Shown one piece after another: positions 1 through 7,428 of a stretch of DNA of 64,000 nt. Origin of the DNA: Alphaproteobacteria bacterium RIFCSPHIGHO2_01_FULL_41_14. Lineage in GTDB: Bacteria > Pseudomonadota > Alphaproteobacteria > UBA7879 > UBA5542. The notes beneath the pieces were generated by a model. The model saw only the letters and a program-made list of their open reading frames with translations. It had not been told where the DNA came from and did not search any database. Position 1 is the stretch's first letter. Every line of letters starts with the position of its first letter. The stretch covers positions 557,493 through 621,492 of the forward strand of contig MEMF01000002.1 of NCBI GenBank assembly GCA_001767855.1, written 5' to 3'. The position numbers and the translations under genes are program-made.

Positions 1-575
1 TCTGAGGAAACTTTTGGCTGAGTCAGAGTTAGAATTGTTTCAATTCTCTCTGGGTGTTCAACTTCCACACCGGCTGGTAATGTCAGATCAGCTAAGTGGA
101 TGGTAGAACCAATCTTCATCCCACCTACATCAATGGCGATGAACTCAGGAATAGATTCAGGCGAACAGGTGATGGGAAGGGAGTGGCGCAGAAGACTTAA
201 AAGCCCTCCTTGCTTTAATCCTGGCGCTTTATCTTCATTTAAGATCTTAATGCTAACTTCTAGGCGAATACGGCTGTCCACGTCTACGGTGATGAGATCA
301 ATGTGTAAAGGGCGATCACTCACAGGGTGTTTTTGAACACTCTTAATCAAAACTTTCTTAGAAGCGCCGTCTACAGACACTTGGAAAAGGTGGCTTGAAA
401 AGCCTTTTTCTTTCATCTCTTTCACAAGAACGCGCTCTTCAACAGACATGTTCTTGGGAGACTGATTCTTTCCATACAAAGAAACAGGCACATAACCTGT
501 CAGGCGCAATGCTCGTGTGGGGCCTGTTCCAAGTTCACTTCTCACTTGCAAACTGAGAGATCTGATTTCAGTCAC
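1..575 (-). CDS. rplY: 50S ribosomal protein L25 / Ctc (C-terminus cut by window edge)
   Basis: Component of the large ribosomal subunit that binds 5S rRNA. The visible 191 codons read as the long two-domain form (TL5/Ctc): an N-terminal domain beginning V-TEIRSLSLQVRSELGTG and the start of the C-terminal beta domain (...KIGSTIHLADLTLPAGVEVE). I chose the GTG at 575-573 because an AAGGAG ribosome-binding site lies 8 bases upstream and the protein begins at the family's usual N-terminus. The frame stays open to the window edge, so the stop lies outside. It follows parE on the same strand with about 105 bases between them. In alphaproteobacteria L25 is usually followed by pth, which would be just outside. 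Confidence 0.9.
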   Translation of the reverse strand, partial: MTEIRSLSLQVRSELGTGPTRALRLTGYVPVSLYGKNQSPKNMSVEERVLVKEMKEKGFSSHLFQVSVDGASKKVLIKSVQKHPVSDRPLHIDLITVDVDSRIRLEVSIKILNEDKAPGLKQGGLLSLLRHSLPITCSPESIPEFIAIDVGGMKIGSTIHLADLTLPAGVEVEHPERIETILTLTQPKVSS

Positions 576-680
576 TTTAACGTCTCCTTAACCAATACTC
601 ATGGCATTCAATAAAAAACATATATCTGATTTTCTACGCGTTCTTGCCTTGAAGATCAAGAGAAAAATGGGATTTTAGCC

Positions 681-2669
681 TTAGATATCAATGTTTTTTG
701 CGAGACTTGCGTTTTGTTGAATAAACTCGTAGCGTGTTTCGGGTCTCTTCCCCATGAGATTTTCCACGAAAAGTTCCAGTTCTTCCGGGGTTTTATCCTT
801 TACATGAAAGAGCTTGACTTGAAGAAGAGAGCGCTTGTTTTTATCCATGGTGGTTTCGCGAAGTTGAGCTGCGCCCATTTCACCCAAGCCTTTGAAACGG
901 CTAATGGAAACTTTACCCGCATTTTTGAATTCTGTTTTTAGAACATAGTCTTTTTCTTTATCGTCGCGGACATAAACAGACTTTGATCCATTGTGTACGC
1001 GATAGAGGGGAGGTTGGGCCAAATAAAGATGACCATTTTCAATCATGGGGCGCATCTCTTTATAAAAATAGGTCATTAAGAGAGAGGCAATGTGCGCGCC
1101 ATCCACGTCAGCATCGGTCATGATGATGATCTTTTCGTACCGAAGCCGTTCTTCGTCGTAGGCAGAGCGTGTGCCACAGCCAAGAGTCTGCTCAATATTG
1201 AAAATCTCTTGATTGTTTTTGATTTTATCTGTGGTGGTATGGGCAACGTTCAGAATCTTTCCACGGAGAGGCAAGATGGCTTGGGTTGCTCGATCTCGGG
1301 CTGTTTTGGCGGATCCGCCCGCGCTGTCACCCTCCACTAAGAAGAGCTCTGTCCCGTTTTTGGTTTGTTGAGAACAATCGGCTAATTTTCCAGGCAAGCG
1401 CAATCTTTGGGTGGGCGTCTTTCTGAGTTCTTCTCGTTCCTGTTTTTGACGTTCTCTCATCTCTGCGGATTCAATCATGGAATCTAAAAGGGTATGAGCC
1501 ATGTCTGGATTGCCACTCAGCCAATGGTCAAAATGGTCCCGTACAGCAGCTTCCACAAGTTTTGTGGCTTTAGGGCTGGATAATTTTTCCTTGGTTTGGC
1601 CTTGGAATTGGGGATCCTTAATGAAGACAGAAACAACGCTGATACTTTTCGAAAATACATCATCTGCTGTAATTTTCGAGGCCCTTTTGTTTTTTGCAAA
1701 ATCGCCGAACTCTTTCATTCCCTTTAAGAGGGCATGTCTGAATCCCTGCTCGTGGGTTCCGCCCAAGGTGGTGGCGATGGTGTTACAATAAGATGTAAAC
1801 GAACCATCTCCTCTGCTGACCCAAGCCACAGCCCACTCAATGCGTCCTTCCTTGTGGGGAAAATCCATGGCGCCTTGGAAGAAAGAGGGCGTAATCAGTT
1901 CCCTTTTTTCTAGTAAAGTTTGTAAGAAATCGGAAATACCGCCTGGAAAATGAAACGTCTCGGTTTCGGGGGTGGACCCAGCGATTTCAGGATCGCAAGA
2001 CCACAAGATTTCTACGCCGCGGTGAAGATAGGCCCGGGAACGTGCCATTTTATAGAGAACGGATGCCTTAAAATCTGAATGTTTTTCAAAAATTTCGGCA
2101 TCAGGTTTAAAGGAAATCAGGGTGCTGGATTCTACTTTTTTACCCACTTCTTTTTTAACTGTTAACTTTGAGGTGGGATGTCCTTTTTCATAGTTTTGGT
2201 GCCAAATTTTACCATCTCGTGTTACCTCGACGCGGAGATGTTCGGACAACGCATTCACCACAGAGATACCGACTCCATGAAGTCCTCCAGAGGTTTGGTA
2301 AACTTTGTCAGAGAATTTTCCGCCAGAGTGCAGGGTGGTTAAAATAACTTCTAACGCCGATTGCTTAGGAAATTTGGGGTGAGGGTCTATGGGAATACCG
2401 CGTCCATTATCTTTGATGGTTAAATAACCATTTTTGGCCAAATGAATCTCTATGTGGTTAGAAAAACCGGACACAACTTCGTCCATGGCATTGTCCAGAA
2501 CTTCGGCGGCTAAGTGATGGAGTGCTTTCTCATCTGTGCCCCCCACATACATTCCAGGGCGTCGACGGACAGGCTCCAGGCCTTCCAACACCTCAATATC
2601 TTTGGCAGAGTATTCCTGAGAACGGCTCTTTTTAGGAGATTTTTCCATTTTTTCTAATAAATCGGACAT
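681..2669 (-). CDS. parE: DNA topoisomerase IV subunit B
   Basis: ATPase subunit of topoisomerase IV, which separates replicated chromosomes together with ParC. The 662 residues show the GHKL ATPase motifs in order (EVLDNAMDEV near residue 57, DNGRGIP near 92, GGLHGVGISVVNAL near 128), the transducer domain, then the TOPRIM motifs EGDSAGGSAK and DADVDGAHIASLL in the C-terminal third. Length fits ParE and not the longer GyrB of proteobacteria; the RRRPGMYVG start motif and the short C-terminus ending in QQNAS also fit ParE. It lies 41 bases downstream of nadK on the same strand, so they may be cotranscribed. Confidence 0.93.
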   Translation of the reverse strand: MSDLLEKMEKSPKKSRSQEYSAKDIEVLEGLEPVRRRPGMYVGGTDEKALHHLAAEVLDNAMDEVVSGFSNHIEIHLAKNGYLTIKDNGRGIPIDPHPKFPKQSALEVILTTLHSGGKFSDKVYQTSGGLHGVGISVVNALSEHLRVEVTRDGKIWHQNYEKGHPTSKLTVKKEVGKKVESSTLISFKPDAEIFEKHSDFKASVLYKMARSRAYLHRGVEILWSCDPEIAGSTPETETFHFPGGISDFLQTLLEKRELITPSFFQGAMDFPHKEGRIEWAVAWVSRGDGSFTSYCNTIATTLGGTHEQGFRHALLKGMKEFGDFAKNKRASKITADDVFSKSISVVSVFIKDPQFQGQTKEKLSSPKATKLVEAAVRDHFDHWLSGNPDMAHTLLDSMIESAEMRERQKQEREELRKTPTQRLRLPGKLADCSQQTKNGTELFLVEGDSAGGSAKTARDRATQAILPLRGKILNVAHTTTDKIKNNQEIFNIEQTLGCGTRSAYDEERLRYEKIIIMTDADVDGAHIASLLMTYFYKEMRPMIENGHLYLAQPPLYRVHNGSKSVYVRDDKEKDYVLKTEFKNAGKVSISRFKGLGEMGAAQLRETTMDKNKRSLLQVKLFHVKDKTPEELELFVENLMGKRPETRYEFIQQNASLAKNIDI

Positions 2670-2710
2670 GCTTTGATTATGGGTTATATTTTTTTTAGGT
2701 GCAAGAGTAT

Positions 2711-3478
2711 CTAATGTTTGAATTGTTCTTTTAACATTCTGTGTTCTAAATTGTTTTCTTTGTTAAAGAGCAGTGTGGCTTTTTTGTTTGAAGCTTTAAA
2801 AATTCTGACTTTTTTAACATCTTTGATTTCTATGAAATCTGCCACCAGGGAGACGGGACGGCTCTGTTCGTTGTGAATCTCTATCTCGATAACCGCGGTA
2901 TCACTGAGGACGGCGCCTTTCCATCGACGGGGACGGAAGGGGCAAATGGGGGTTAAGGCCAATACATTGCTTTCTAAAGGCAAAATAGGACCATTGGCGG
3001 AATAATTGTAGGCGGTGCTTCCAGCTGGGGTGGCGACCAGGATGCCATCGCAAATCAAATTCTGTAAATATTGGTGATTATTGATGGTGATAGCAATGTG
3101 GGCAGCTTGGGCGCTCGCGCGCGTTAAAGAAATTTCATTAAAGGCATGGCGCGTCATTTTAACGTTGTGACTATCCTCAATTTCTGCGGTGAGAGAAGAC
3201 AGGGTGACGGAATAGCTAGAAGAAATAAGATCGTCTAAAGAATCAAGCTCAGAGTCTAAGATGGTGTTCATTAAAAACCCGAGCCCTCCACAGTTAATTC
3301 CATAAATATGTTTGGAGTAGGGAAGGGTGTGTAGGGTGTGTAGTAGGAATCCATCGCCCCCTAGAACCACAACAATGGAGGCGTCTTCGAGAGAATGATG
3401 GGGAAACTTTTGCAACAGAAGTTTGAGATACTTCTGAGATTTTTGAGTTTTATTGGCGATGAAATGAATTTTTAACAT
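2711..3478 (-). CDS. nadK: NAD kinase
   Basis: Phosphorylates NAD to NADP with ATP or polyphosphate, the only route to NADP in most bacteria. The 255-residue protein carries the diagnostic GGDG motif (VVVLGGDGFLLHTLH, near residue 37), the NE-type segment (AFNEISLTR) and the TPAGSTAYN motif around residue 150, all in family order. Length is normal for alphaproteobacterial NadK. It is the first gene of a minus-strand pair with parE. Upstream, a minus-strand terminator at 3541-3580 separates it from whatever is transcribed further upstream, so it should have its own promoter within about 60 bases of the start. Confidence 0.92.
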   Translation of the reverse strand: MLKIHFIANKTQKSQKYLKLLLQKFPHHSLEDASIVVVLGGDGFLLHTLHTLPYSKHIYGINCGGLGFLMNTILDSELDSLDDLISSSYSVTLSSLTAEIEDSHNVKMTRHAFNEISLTRASAQAAHIAITINNHQYLQNLICDGILVATPAGSTAYNYSANGPILPLESNVLALTPICPFRPRRWKGAVLSDTAVIEIEIHNEQSRPVSLVADFIEIKDVKKVRIFKASNKKATLLFNKENNLEHRMLKEQFKH

Positions 3479-3540
3479 GGGATTTTATTTCTAATATAAT
3501 TTAAAATAACCGTAAAGCCTTATATGGTTTCAGTCCTGAA

Positions 3541-3580
3541 TTTTAAAAATAAAAAATGGGGCGGGTTTTACCCCACCCCA
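3541..3580 (-). terminator. Rho-independent terminator, minus strand
   Basis: Read on the minus strand: a 9-bp GC-rich stem (TGGGGTGGG pairing with CCCGCCCCA, one G-T pair), a loop of about 5 bases, then TTTTTTATTTTT. This is the clearest intrinsic terminator in the window. It lies upstream of nadK, so it must end a transcript that starts between here and nuoK, where no protein gene is found on this strand. Confidence 0.65.
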
Positions 3581-3690
3581 CAAAGTCTAACAGGGAGGCT
3601 TTTACGTCTAAGTGACGTAAAAATTCAAGAACCAAAGTTCTCAAACTTCTGGGCGTTGCGCCCAGAACTGGCTAGAGGTTACTCTATGAT
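3581..3690 (-). ncRNA. Candidate small RNA with three hairpins upstream of the terminator
   Basis: The 359-base gap between nadK and nuoK holds no credible protein gene. On the minus strand it forms consecutive perfect hairpins: 9-bp stem at 3647-3667 (TTCTGGGCG, loop of 3), 5-bp stem at 3628-3641, 8-bp stem at 3601-3621 (TTTACGTC, loop of 5), followed by the terminator at 3541-3580. Between the third hairpin and the terminator is an unpaired stretch containing CCTCCC, complementary to Shine-Dalgarno sequences. This layout is typical of trans-acting small RNAs. No known family (6S, tmRNA, RNase P, SRP) is recognised. The 5' end is not defined; a nadK leader is excluded by the terminator unless it is an attenuator. 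Confidence 0.4.
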
Positions 3691-3837
3691 TTAACTGATA
3701 GATTGTTTATGGAAGAAAATCCATGGTTCAATGGTCTTGTTTCTTATGCGATTCTTGCATGATTTTTTCGCCAAAATACACAAGACTGGTCTACTGTAAT
3801 GGGGTATAGTTTAAATACTTAAAATGGAGAATGTCAG

Positions 3838-4149
3838 ATATCAGTATCTTTAGGTCATTATCTAACGCTTTGCATAGGTCTTTTTTTTGTCGGAGTATAC
3901 GGTGCATTGGTAAATCGGCGCCAAATTCTTGCGCTGTTCCTTGCCTCTGAAATTGCCTGTGCAGCCGGTCTTTTGCTTTTTGTTGTTTTTTCTAAATATC
4001 AGCAAAACTTAAAAGGGCAGGCTTTTGCGCTTATCTTTTTGGGTGTTATTATTATTCAAACCATTATAGGGATTGGTCTTATTCTCAATCTTTATAAAAA
4101 ACGACAAATCTCATTTGTGGAATTGGAAAAGAAAGATGAACTTTTTTAA
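3838..4149 (+). CDS. nuoK: NADH-quinone oxidoreductase subunit K (non-canonical ATA start proposed)
   Basis: Small three-helix membrane subunit of respiratory complex I. In frame from 3838 the protein is 103 residues, the family's usual length, with the typical first helix (SLGHYLTLCIGLFFVGVYGA) and NRR turn, then two further helices. There is no ATG, GTG or TTG in frame between the stop at 3820-3822 and a TTG at 3907 that would delete helix 1. GGAGA at 3826-3830 sits 7 bases before ATA at 3838, which I take as the start. One extra base near 3833 breaking an ATG start is the alternative. Glu36 of E. coli NuoK is kept (E38) but the second essential Glu (E72) is Gln (Q74). No nuoJ precedes it. 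It overlaps nuoL by 14 bases. Confidence 0.8.
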   Translation: MSVSLGHYLTLCIGLFFVGVYGALVNRRQILALFLASEIACAAGLLLFVVFSKYQQNLKGQAFALIFLGVIIIQTIIGIGLILNLYKKRQISFVELEKKDELF

Positions 4150-5914
4150 TTTCTTTTTATCTTTCTTATTTATGACACCTCTTTTCCTCTCAATATCTCA
4201 ATATTTTTTAGGGAAAAAAGAGGATGAAGGCAATTTGTTATATGTTAATTTAACCGGTACCTTCCTGCTGGCGCTTGCCTTTTCAGGAATGTTTATCGGG
4301 GTGCCTTTAAGTTCCTCGTGGAAGGTGTCTTTCATTTCTGTTGATTCTCTGCAGTTACATTGGGGGGGAGCGTTTACCAAGATTTCTTCGGTTTTCCTTT
4401 TAGTATGTTTGTGGCTGAACGTCTTTTCAAAAGGGCTTATAAAACGTCTTTTATTTGTGGAGGATGCCTCTCAAGCCCGTCTTTTTTTGTATTTGGATCT
4501 TTTCTTGTTGGCAGCGTTCATTAGTATTTCTGCAGATTATTTTTTGCCTCTTTTTGTGGGGTGGGAGCTTTTGGGCATTGTGGCGTACTTGCTTCTGGGT
4601 TTTTGCTATGAAAGCAGTGCCTCGAATCAGGCGGCTTTCACAGCTTTTTTGTACGATAAAATCGGATCCATCTTTTTATTACTTGGGGGGAGCCTGTTGC
4701 TCTTTTCTTACGGAGACATTAGTTTTTCAGATCCTCAGTGGGGATCGATTCGCCAAAGCTTTATAGGTCTTTGTTTTTTTATTTCTATTTATTGTAAGAT
4801 GTTCCAGTTTGGAGTAAATACCTGGGTGTCGCGCTCCACAGAGATTCCCGCTCTCTCTCTCTCTGTTGTGGCCAATTTTCTTTTTGGTATTCCCGCTTTT
4901 GTGCTTTTGTGGAAATTGCATTTTTTAGAGGTAGATTTTTTTAAAACACTTTCTCTGTACCTCGGGATAGCAACCTTTGTTTTTGCCATCGGGATGGCTT
5001 TGATGGATTCTCTCTTTAAAAGGGTAACGACATACATAACCATTGCGTATTGGGGATTGATTCTGTCTTTCTCCACCTTTGGGTTTTATGAGATTGCTTT
5101 TGCCTGCTTGTTGGGGCTTTCTCTGATGCAATTTATTCTTTTTGGGATAGAAAAGGTTTTGTCTTCAGAAAATAAAGAGCCTTTTCATCTAGGGACAGCC
5201 TCTTTGAACCGCTCTCCTAGAGGGCTCTTCGTTGGATTAATAGTTCTTTTAACAGTGTGTCATACGGGTTTGTTGGGAGTCATGGGTGTCATCGCCTTTG
5301 GTTCCGCAGAGGGGGCATCCTGGGTGATAGGAGGGGGAATCTTCTTGCTGTCTTTGTCGGTTTGGAGGGTTGCGTTCTTGTTGTGCCAATCTTCCCTTGT
5401 CAGAAGAGAAGCGCTGGAAAGTATTGAAACAGATCAGCTGTGGACGATCTTCTTTTTTGTGTTAAGTGCAGTGACTCTTGTGGGGGGGGCTGTCTGTTTT
5501 TGGTTGTCGGTAAGAGCTCCCTTTTTGAAGAATGATTTTTCTCACGGGATAACAGCCTCCCTTTTTATAGGCAGCGGTATTATTTTGAGCGGAGTTACTG
5601 TTTTTTTATTTAAAAATATGAGACGCACCATAGAAAAAAATGTAGGGTGGGGATATCAGTTGTTTTTAAAGCAGGCGTATCTAGAAACTTTATATACTTT
5701 TGGTGTGGTCAAGACGTTCAAGTGGATTTCAACAGTGCTTTCCGAAAAAGTAGACGAATTTTTAATCGAACAACAAGCTTTTGTGGGTAGCATATCCGGC
5801 TTAAATGGGCTACATCGGTTAATATTCTGGGTTCAGACGCAAACTTTTTCCTTTTATTTGTTTTTTTTAGTTTTAAGTTGTTCAAGCTTACTTCTTTTCC
5901 TCATGTTGAAATAA
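4136..5914 (+). CDS. nuoL: NADH-quinone oxidoreductase subunit L, divergent
   Basis: Antiporter-like proton-channel subunit at the tip of the complex I membrane arm; 592 residues and about 14-16 membrane helices, near normal length. Start ATG 4136 overlaps the nuoK end. The helix-5 glutamate is kept (E144 in GWELLG) and so is the broken-helix lysine (K221 in CKMFQ). Other conserved channel residues are gone: the HTWLPDA loop reads NTWVSRS, HAATM (His254 in E. coli) reads ANFLF (residues 246-250), and the THAFFK segment (His338, Lys342) reads LGLSLM. The frame is intact, with no stops, so it is expressed or very recently lost. Order K-L-M-N matches the end of standard nuo operons. Confidence 0.86.
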   Translation: MNFFNFFLSFLFMTPLFLSISQYFLGKKEDEGNLLYVNLTGTFLLALAFSGMFIGVPLSSSWKVSFISVDSLQLHWGGAFTKISSVFLLVCLWLNVFSKGLIKRLLFVEDASQARLFLYLDLFLLAAFISISADYFLPLFVGWELLGIVAYLLLGFCYESSASNQAAFTAFLYDKIGSIFLLLGGSLLLFSYGDISFSDPQWGSIRQSFIGLCFFISIYCKMFQFGVNTWVSRSTEIPALSLSVVANFLFGIPAFVLLWKLHFLEVDFFKTLSLYLGIATFVFAIGMALMDSLFKRVTTYITIAYWGLILSFSTFGFYEIAFACLLGLSLMQFILFGIEKVLSSENKEPFHLGTASLNRSPRGLFVGLIVLLTVCHTGLLGVMGVIAFGSAEGASWVIGGGIFLLSLSVWRVAFLLCQSSLVRREALESIETDQLWTIFFFVLSAVTLVGGAVCFWLSVRAPFLKNDFSHGITASLFIGSGIILSGVTVFLFKNMRRTIEKNVGWGYQLFLKQAYLETLYTFGVVKTFKWISTVLSEKVDEFLIEQQAFVGSISGLNGLHRLIFWVQTQTFSFYLFFLVLSCSSLLLFLMLK

Positions 5915-5916
5915 AA

Positions 5917-7428
5917 ATGATTTTAGCCGAAATTCCTCTCCTCTCCCTGATCATCTTCCTGCCTGTTCTGGGATCTTTTTTTATTGCCATGGTGGATAAA
6001 AGTGTGTCCTCCATGAACACACGATACGTTGGGCTTTGGGTGACGGGAACTGTGTTTTGTATGACAGTTCTTTTGGCGATTCTTTTCTCTTTTGAAACAA
6101 CAGGCTTCCAATTTATAAATCGACTCGTGATTGCCGAGAAATTGGGGTTAGAGTATTTTGTGGGGGTAGATGTATTGTCTCTGCCGTTTGTGATTCTCAC
6201 AACCCTTATTTTTCCTTTATCCATTGTGGCATCTTGGGACCGGGAAGTTAAAAATTTGAAATTTTTCATTTCTCTGATTCTTATTTTAGAAACATTGATT
6301 CTGGGCGCTTTTTGTTCTTTAAACATGCTCGCTTTTTATATTTTCTTTGAAAGTGTCTTGGTTCCCATTTGTTTCTTGGCCGGAATGACGAATATGGAAA
6401 GTAAGATTGATGTTGCGTTCAGAAGTGTGCTTCATACGTTGTTGGGGTCTGTCTTTCTATTGGTGGCTCTTTTAAAAATATTTGATGTGACAGGTACTTT
6501 TACCTTCACAGAAATTCTAGAGAGGACTTTTCCTTACCAATTGGAAGTCTGGTTGTTCTGGGGGTTCTTGATTTCCTTTATGACAAAGGTTCCCATTGTT
6601 CCTTTTCATACGTGGTTACCAAATGCTTATGCCGAGTCTTCATCCCCTATTTCCATGATCGTTTCAGGTGCCGCCTTAAACTTAAGCGTGTATGGGATCT
6701 TAAGGTTCGTGCTTTTTTTATTCCCCCGCGCCTTAGAGGCTTTTGCCCCCTGGTTGCAAGGTCTCTTCTTAGCCTCATTTCTTTACACAGCGTTTGCAGC
6801 TTATACCCAAAAATACGTGCGTCGTTTTCTGGGCTATCTAAGTATTTCGCAGGTTTCTTTTGCTTTAGCGGGGGTCTTTTCTTTGAGTCTCGTGGCAACC
6901 ACAGGGGGTGTTTTTAACCTTTTTATCCATGGGCTTCTTTTCCCTGCCGCCTTTTATATTATGGGCCTATTGTACGCGCGCCTTAATACGGATCGTATTA
7001 AGTTCTATGGGGGTATTGGACAAGTGATGCCACAATTTTCAGTCGCTCTTTTCTTCGTATGCTTAGCCCTCGGAGGAATTCCGGGGTCTGTTTCCTTTAT
7101 AGGTAACTTCTTAATGATCGGAGGCATGTCCACGCATATTCATTTGGCGGAAGGCATTATAAGTGTATTCGGATTATTAGTGTACAGTATATGTCTTGTT
7201 TGGTTTTATAGAAGAATCATTTTCGGAATGATTACAGAAGCCATGGTGCGGGGGTTAAAAGACTTTGATCAGAGGGAGAAAAATCTTTCCGTTTTCCTTA
7301 TTTGTTTGATGTTTTTTGTGGGAGTTTTTCCCGTATTTCCTTTAGACTTCGCAAAAGCTTTTTCGGCCAGAATTTGTGATCAGGTAAAGAGTGTTCAGAT
7401 TAAGAAAGAAGCCAAGAATGACTCTTAA
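5917..7428 (+). CDS. nuoM: NADH-quinone oxidoreductase subunit M, divergent
   Basis: Second antiporter-like proton-channel subunit of complex I; 503 residues, all membrane helices. ATG 5917 was chosen because it follows the nuoL stop by two bases and gives the usual hydrophobic N-terminus. E145 (YIFFES) and K224 (FMTKVPIVPFHTWLP) match the essential Glu144 and Lys234 of E. coli NuoM. The conserved lysine in the LLKMGGYG segment is Asn (N255 in ALNLSVYG), the histidine of YSSVAHMGF is Gln (Q312), and the late GEFL glutamate is Asn (GNFL). It overlaps nuoN by 11 bases. It is the least altered of the four subunits. Confidence 0.9.
   Translation: MILAEIPLLSLIIFLPVLGSFFIAMVDKSVSSMNTRYVGLWVTGTVFCMTVLLAILFSFETTGFQFINRLVIAEKLGLEYFVGVDVLSLPFVILTTLIFPLSIVASWDREVKNLKFFISLILILETLILGAFCSLNMLAFYIFFESVLVPICFLAGMTNMESKIDVAFRSVLHTLLGSVFLLVALLKIFDVTGTFTFTEILERTFPYQLEVWLFWGFLISFMTKVPIVPFHTWLPNAYAESSSPISMIVSGAALNLSVYGILRFVLFLFPRALEAFAPWLQGLFLASFLYTAFAAYTQKYVRRFLGYLSISQVSFALAGVFSLSLVATTGGVFNLFIHGLLFPAAFYIMGLLYARLNTDRIKFYGGIGQVMPQFSVALFFVCLALGGIPGSVSFIGNFLMIGGMSTHIHLAEGIISVFGLLVYSICLVWFYRRIIFGMITEAMVRGLKDFDQREKNLSVFLICLMFFVGVFPVFPLDFAKAFSARICDQVKSVQIKKEAKNDS

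Noticed and set aside
3700..3822. Possible remnant of nuoJ upstream of nuoK
   Set aside because: A short in-frame stretch (NTQDWSTVMGYSL) vaguely resembles a NuoJ end, but it is interrupted by stops and has no membrane helices; too weak to call.
3541..3830. 6S RNA, tmRNA or RNase P in the nadK-nuoK gap
   Set aside because: No conserved core of these RNAs, and the neighbours (zapA/ygfA for 6S) are absent.
4198..7000. Minus-strand open frames under nuoL and nuoM
   Set aside because: Low-complexity shadows of hydrophobic genes on the other strand, without ribosome-binding sites or family similarity.
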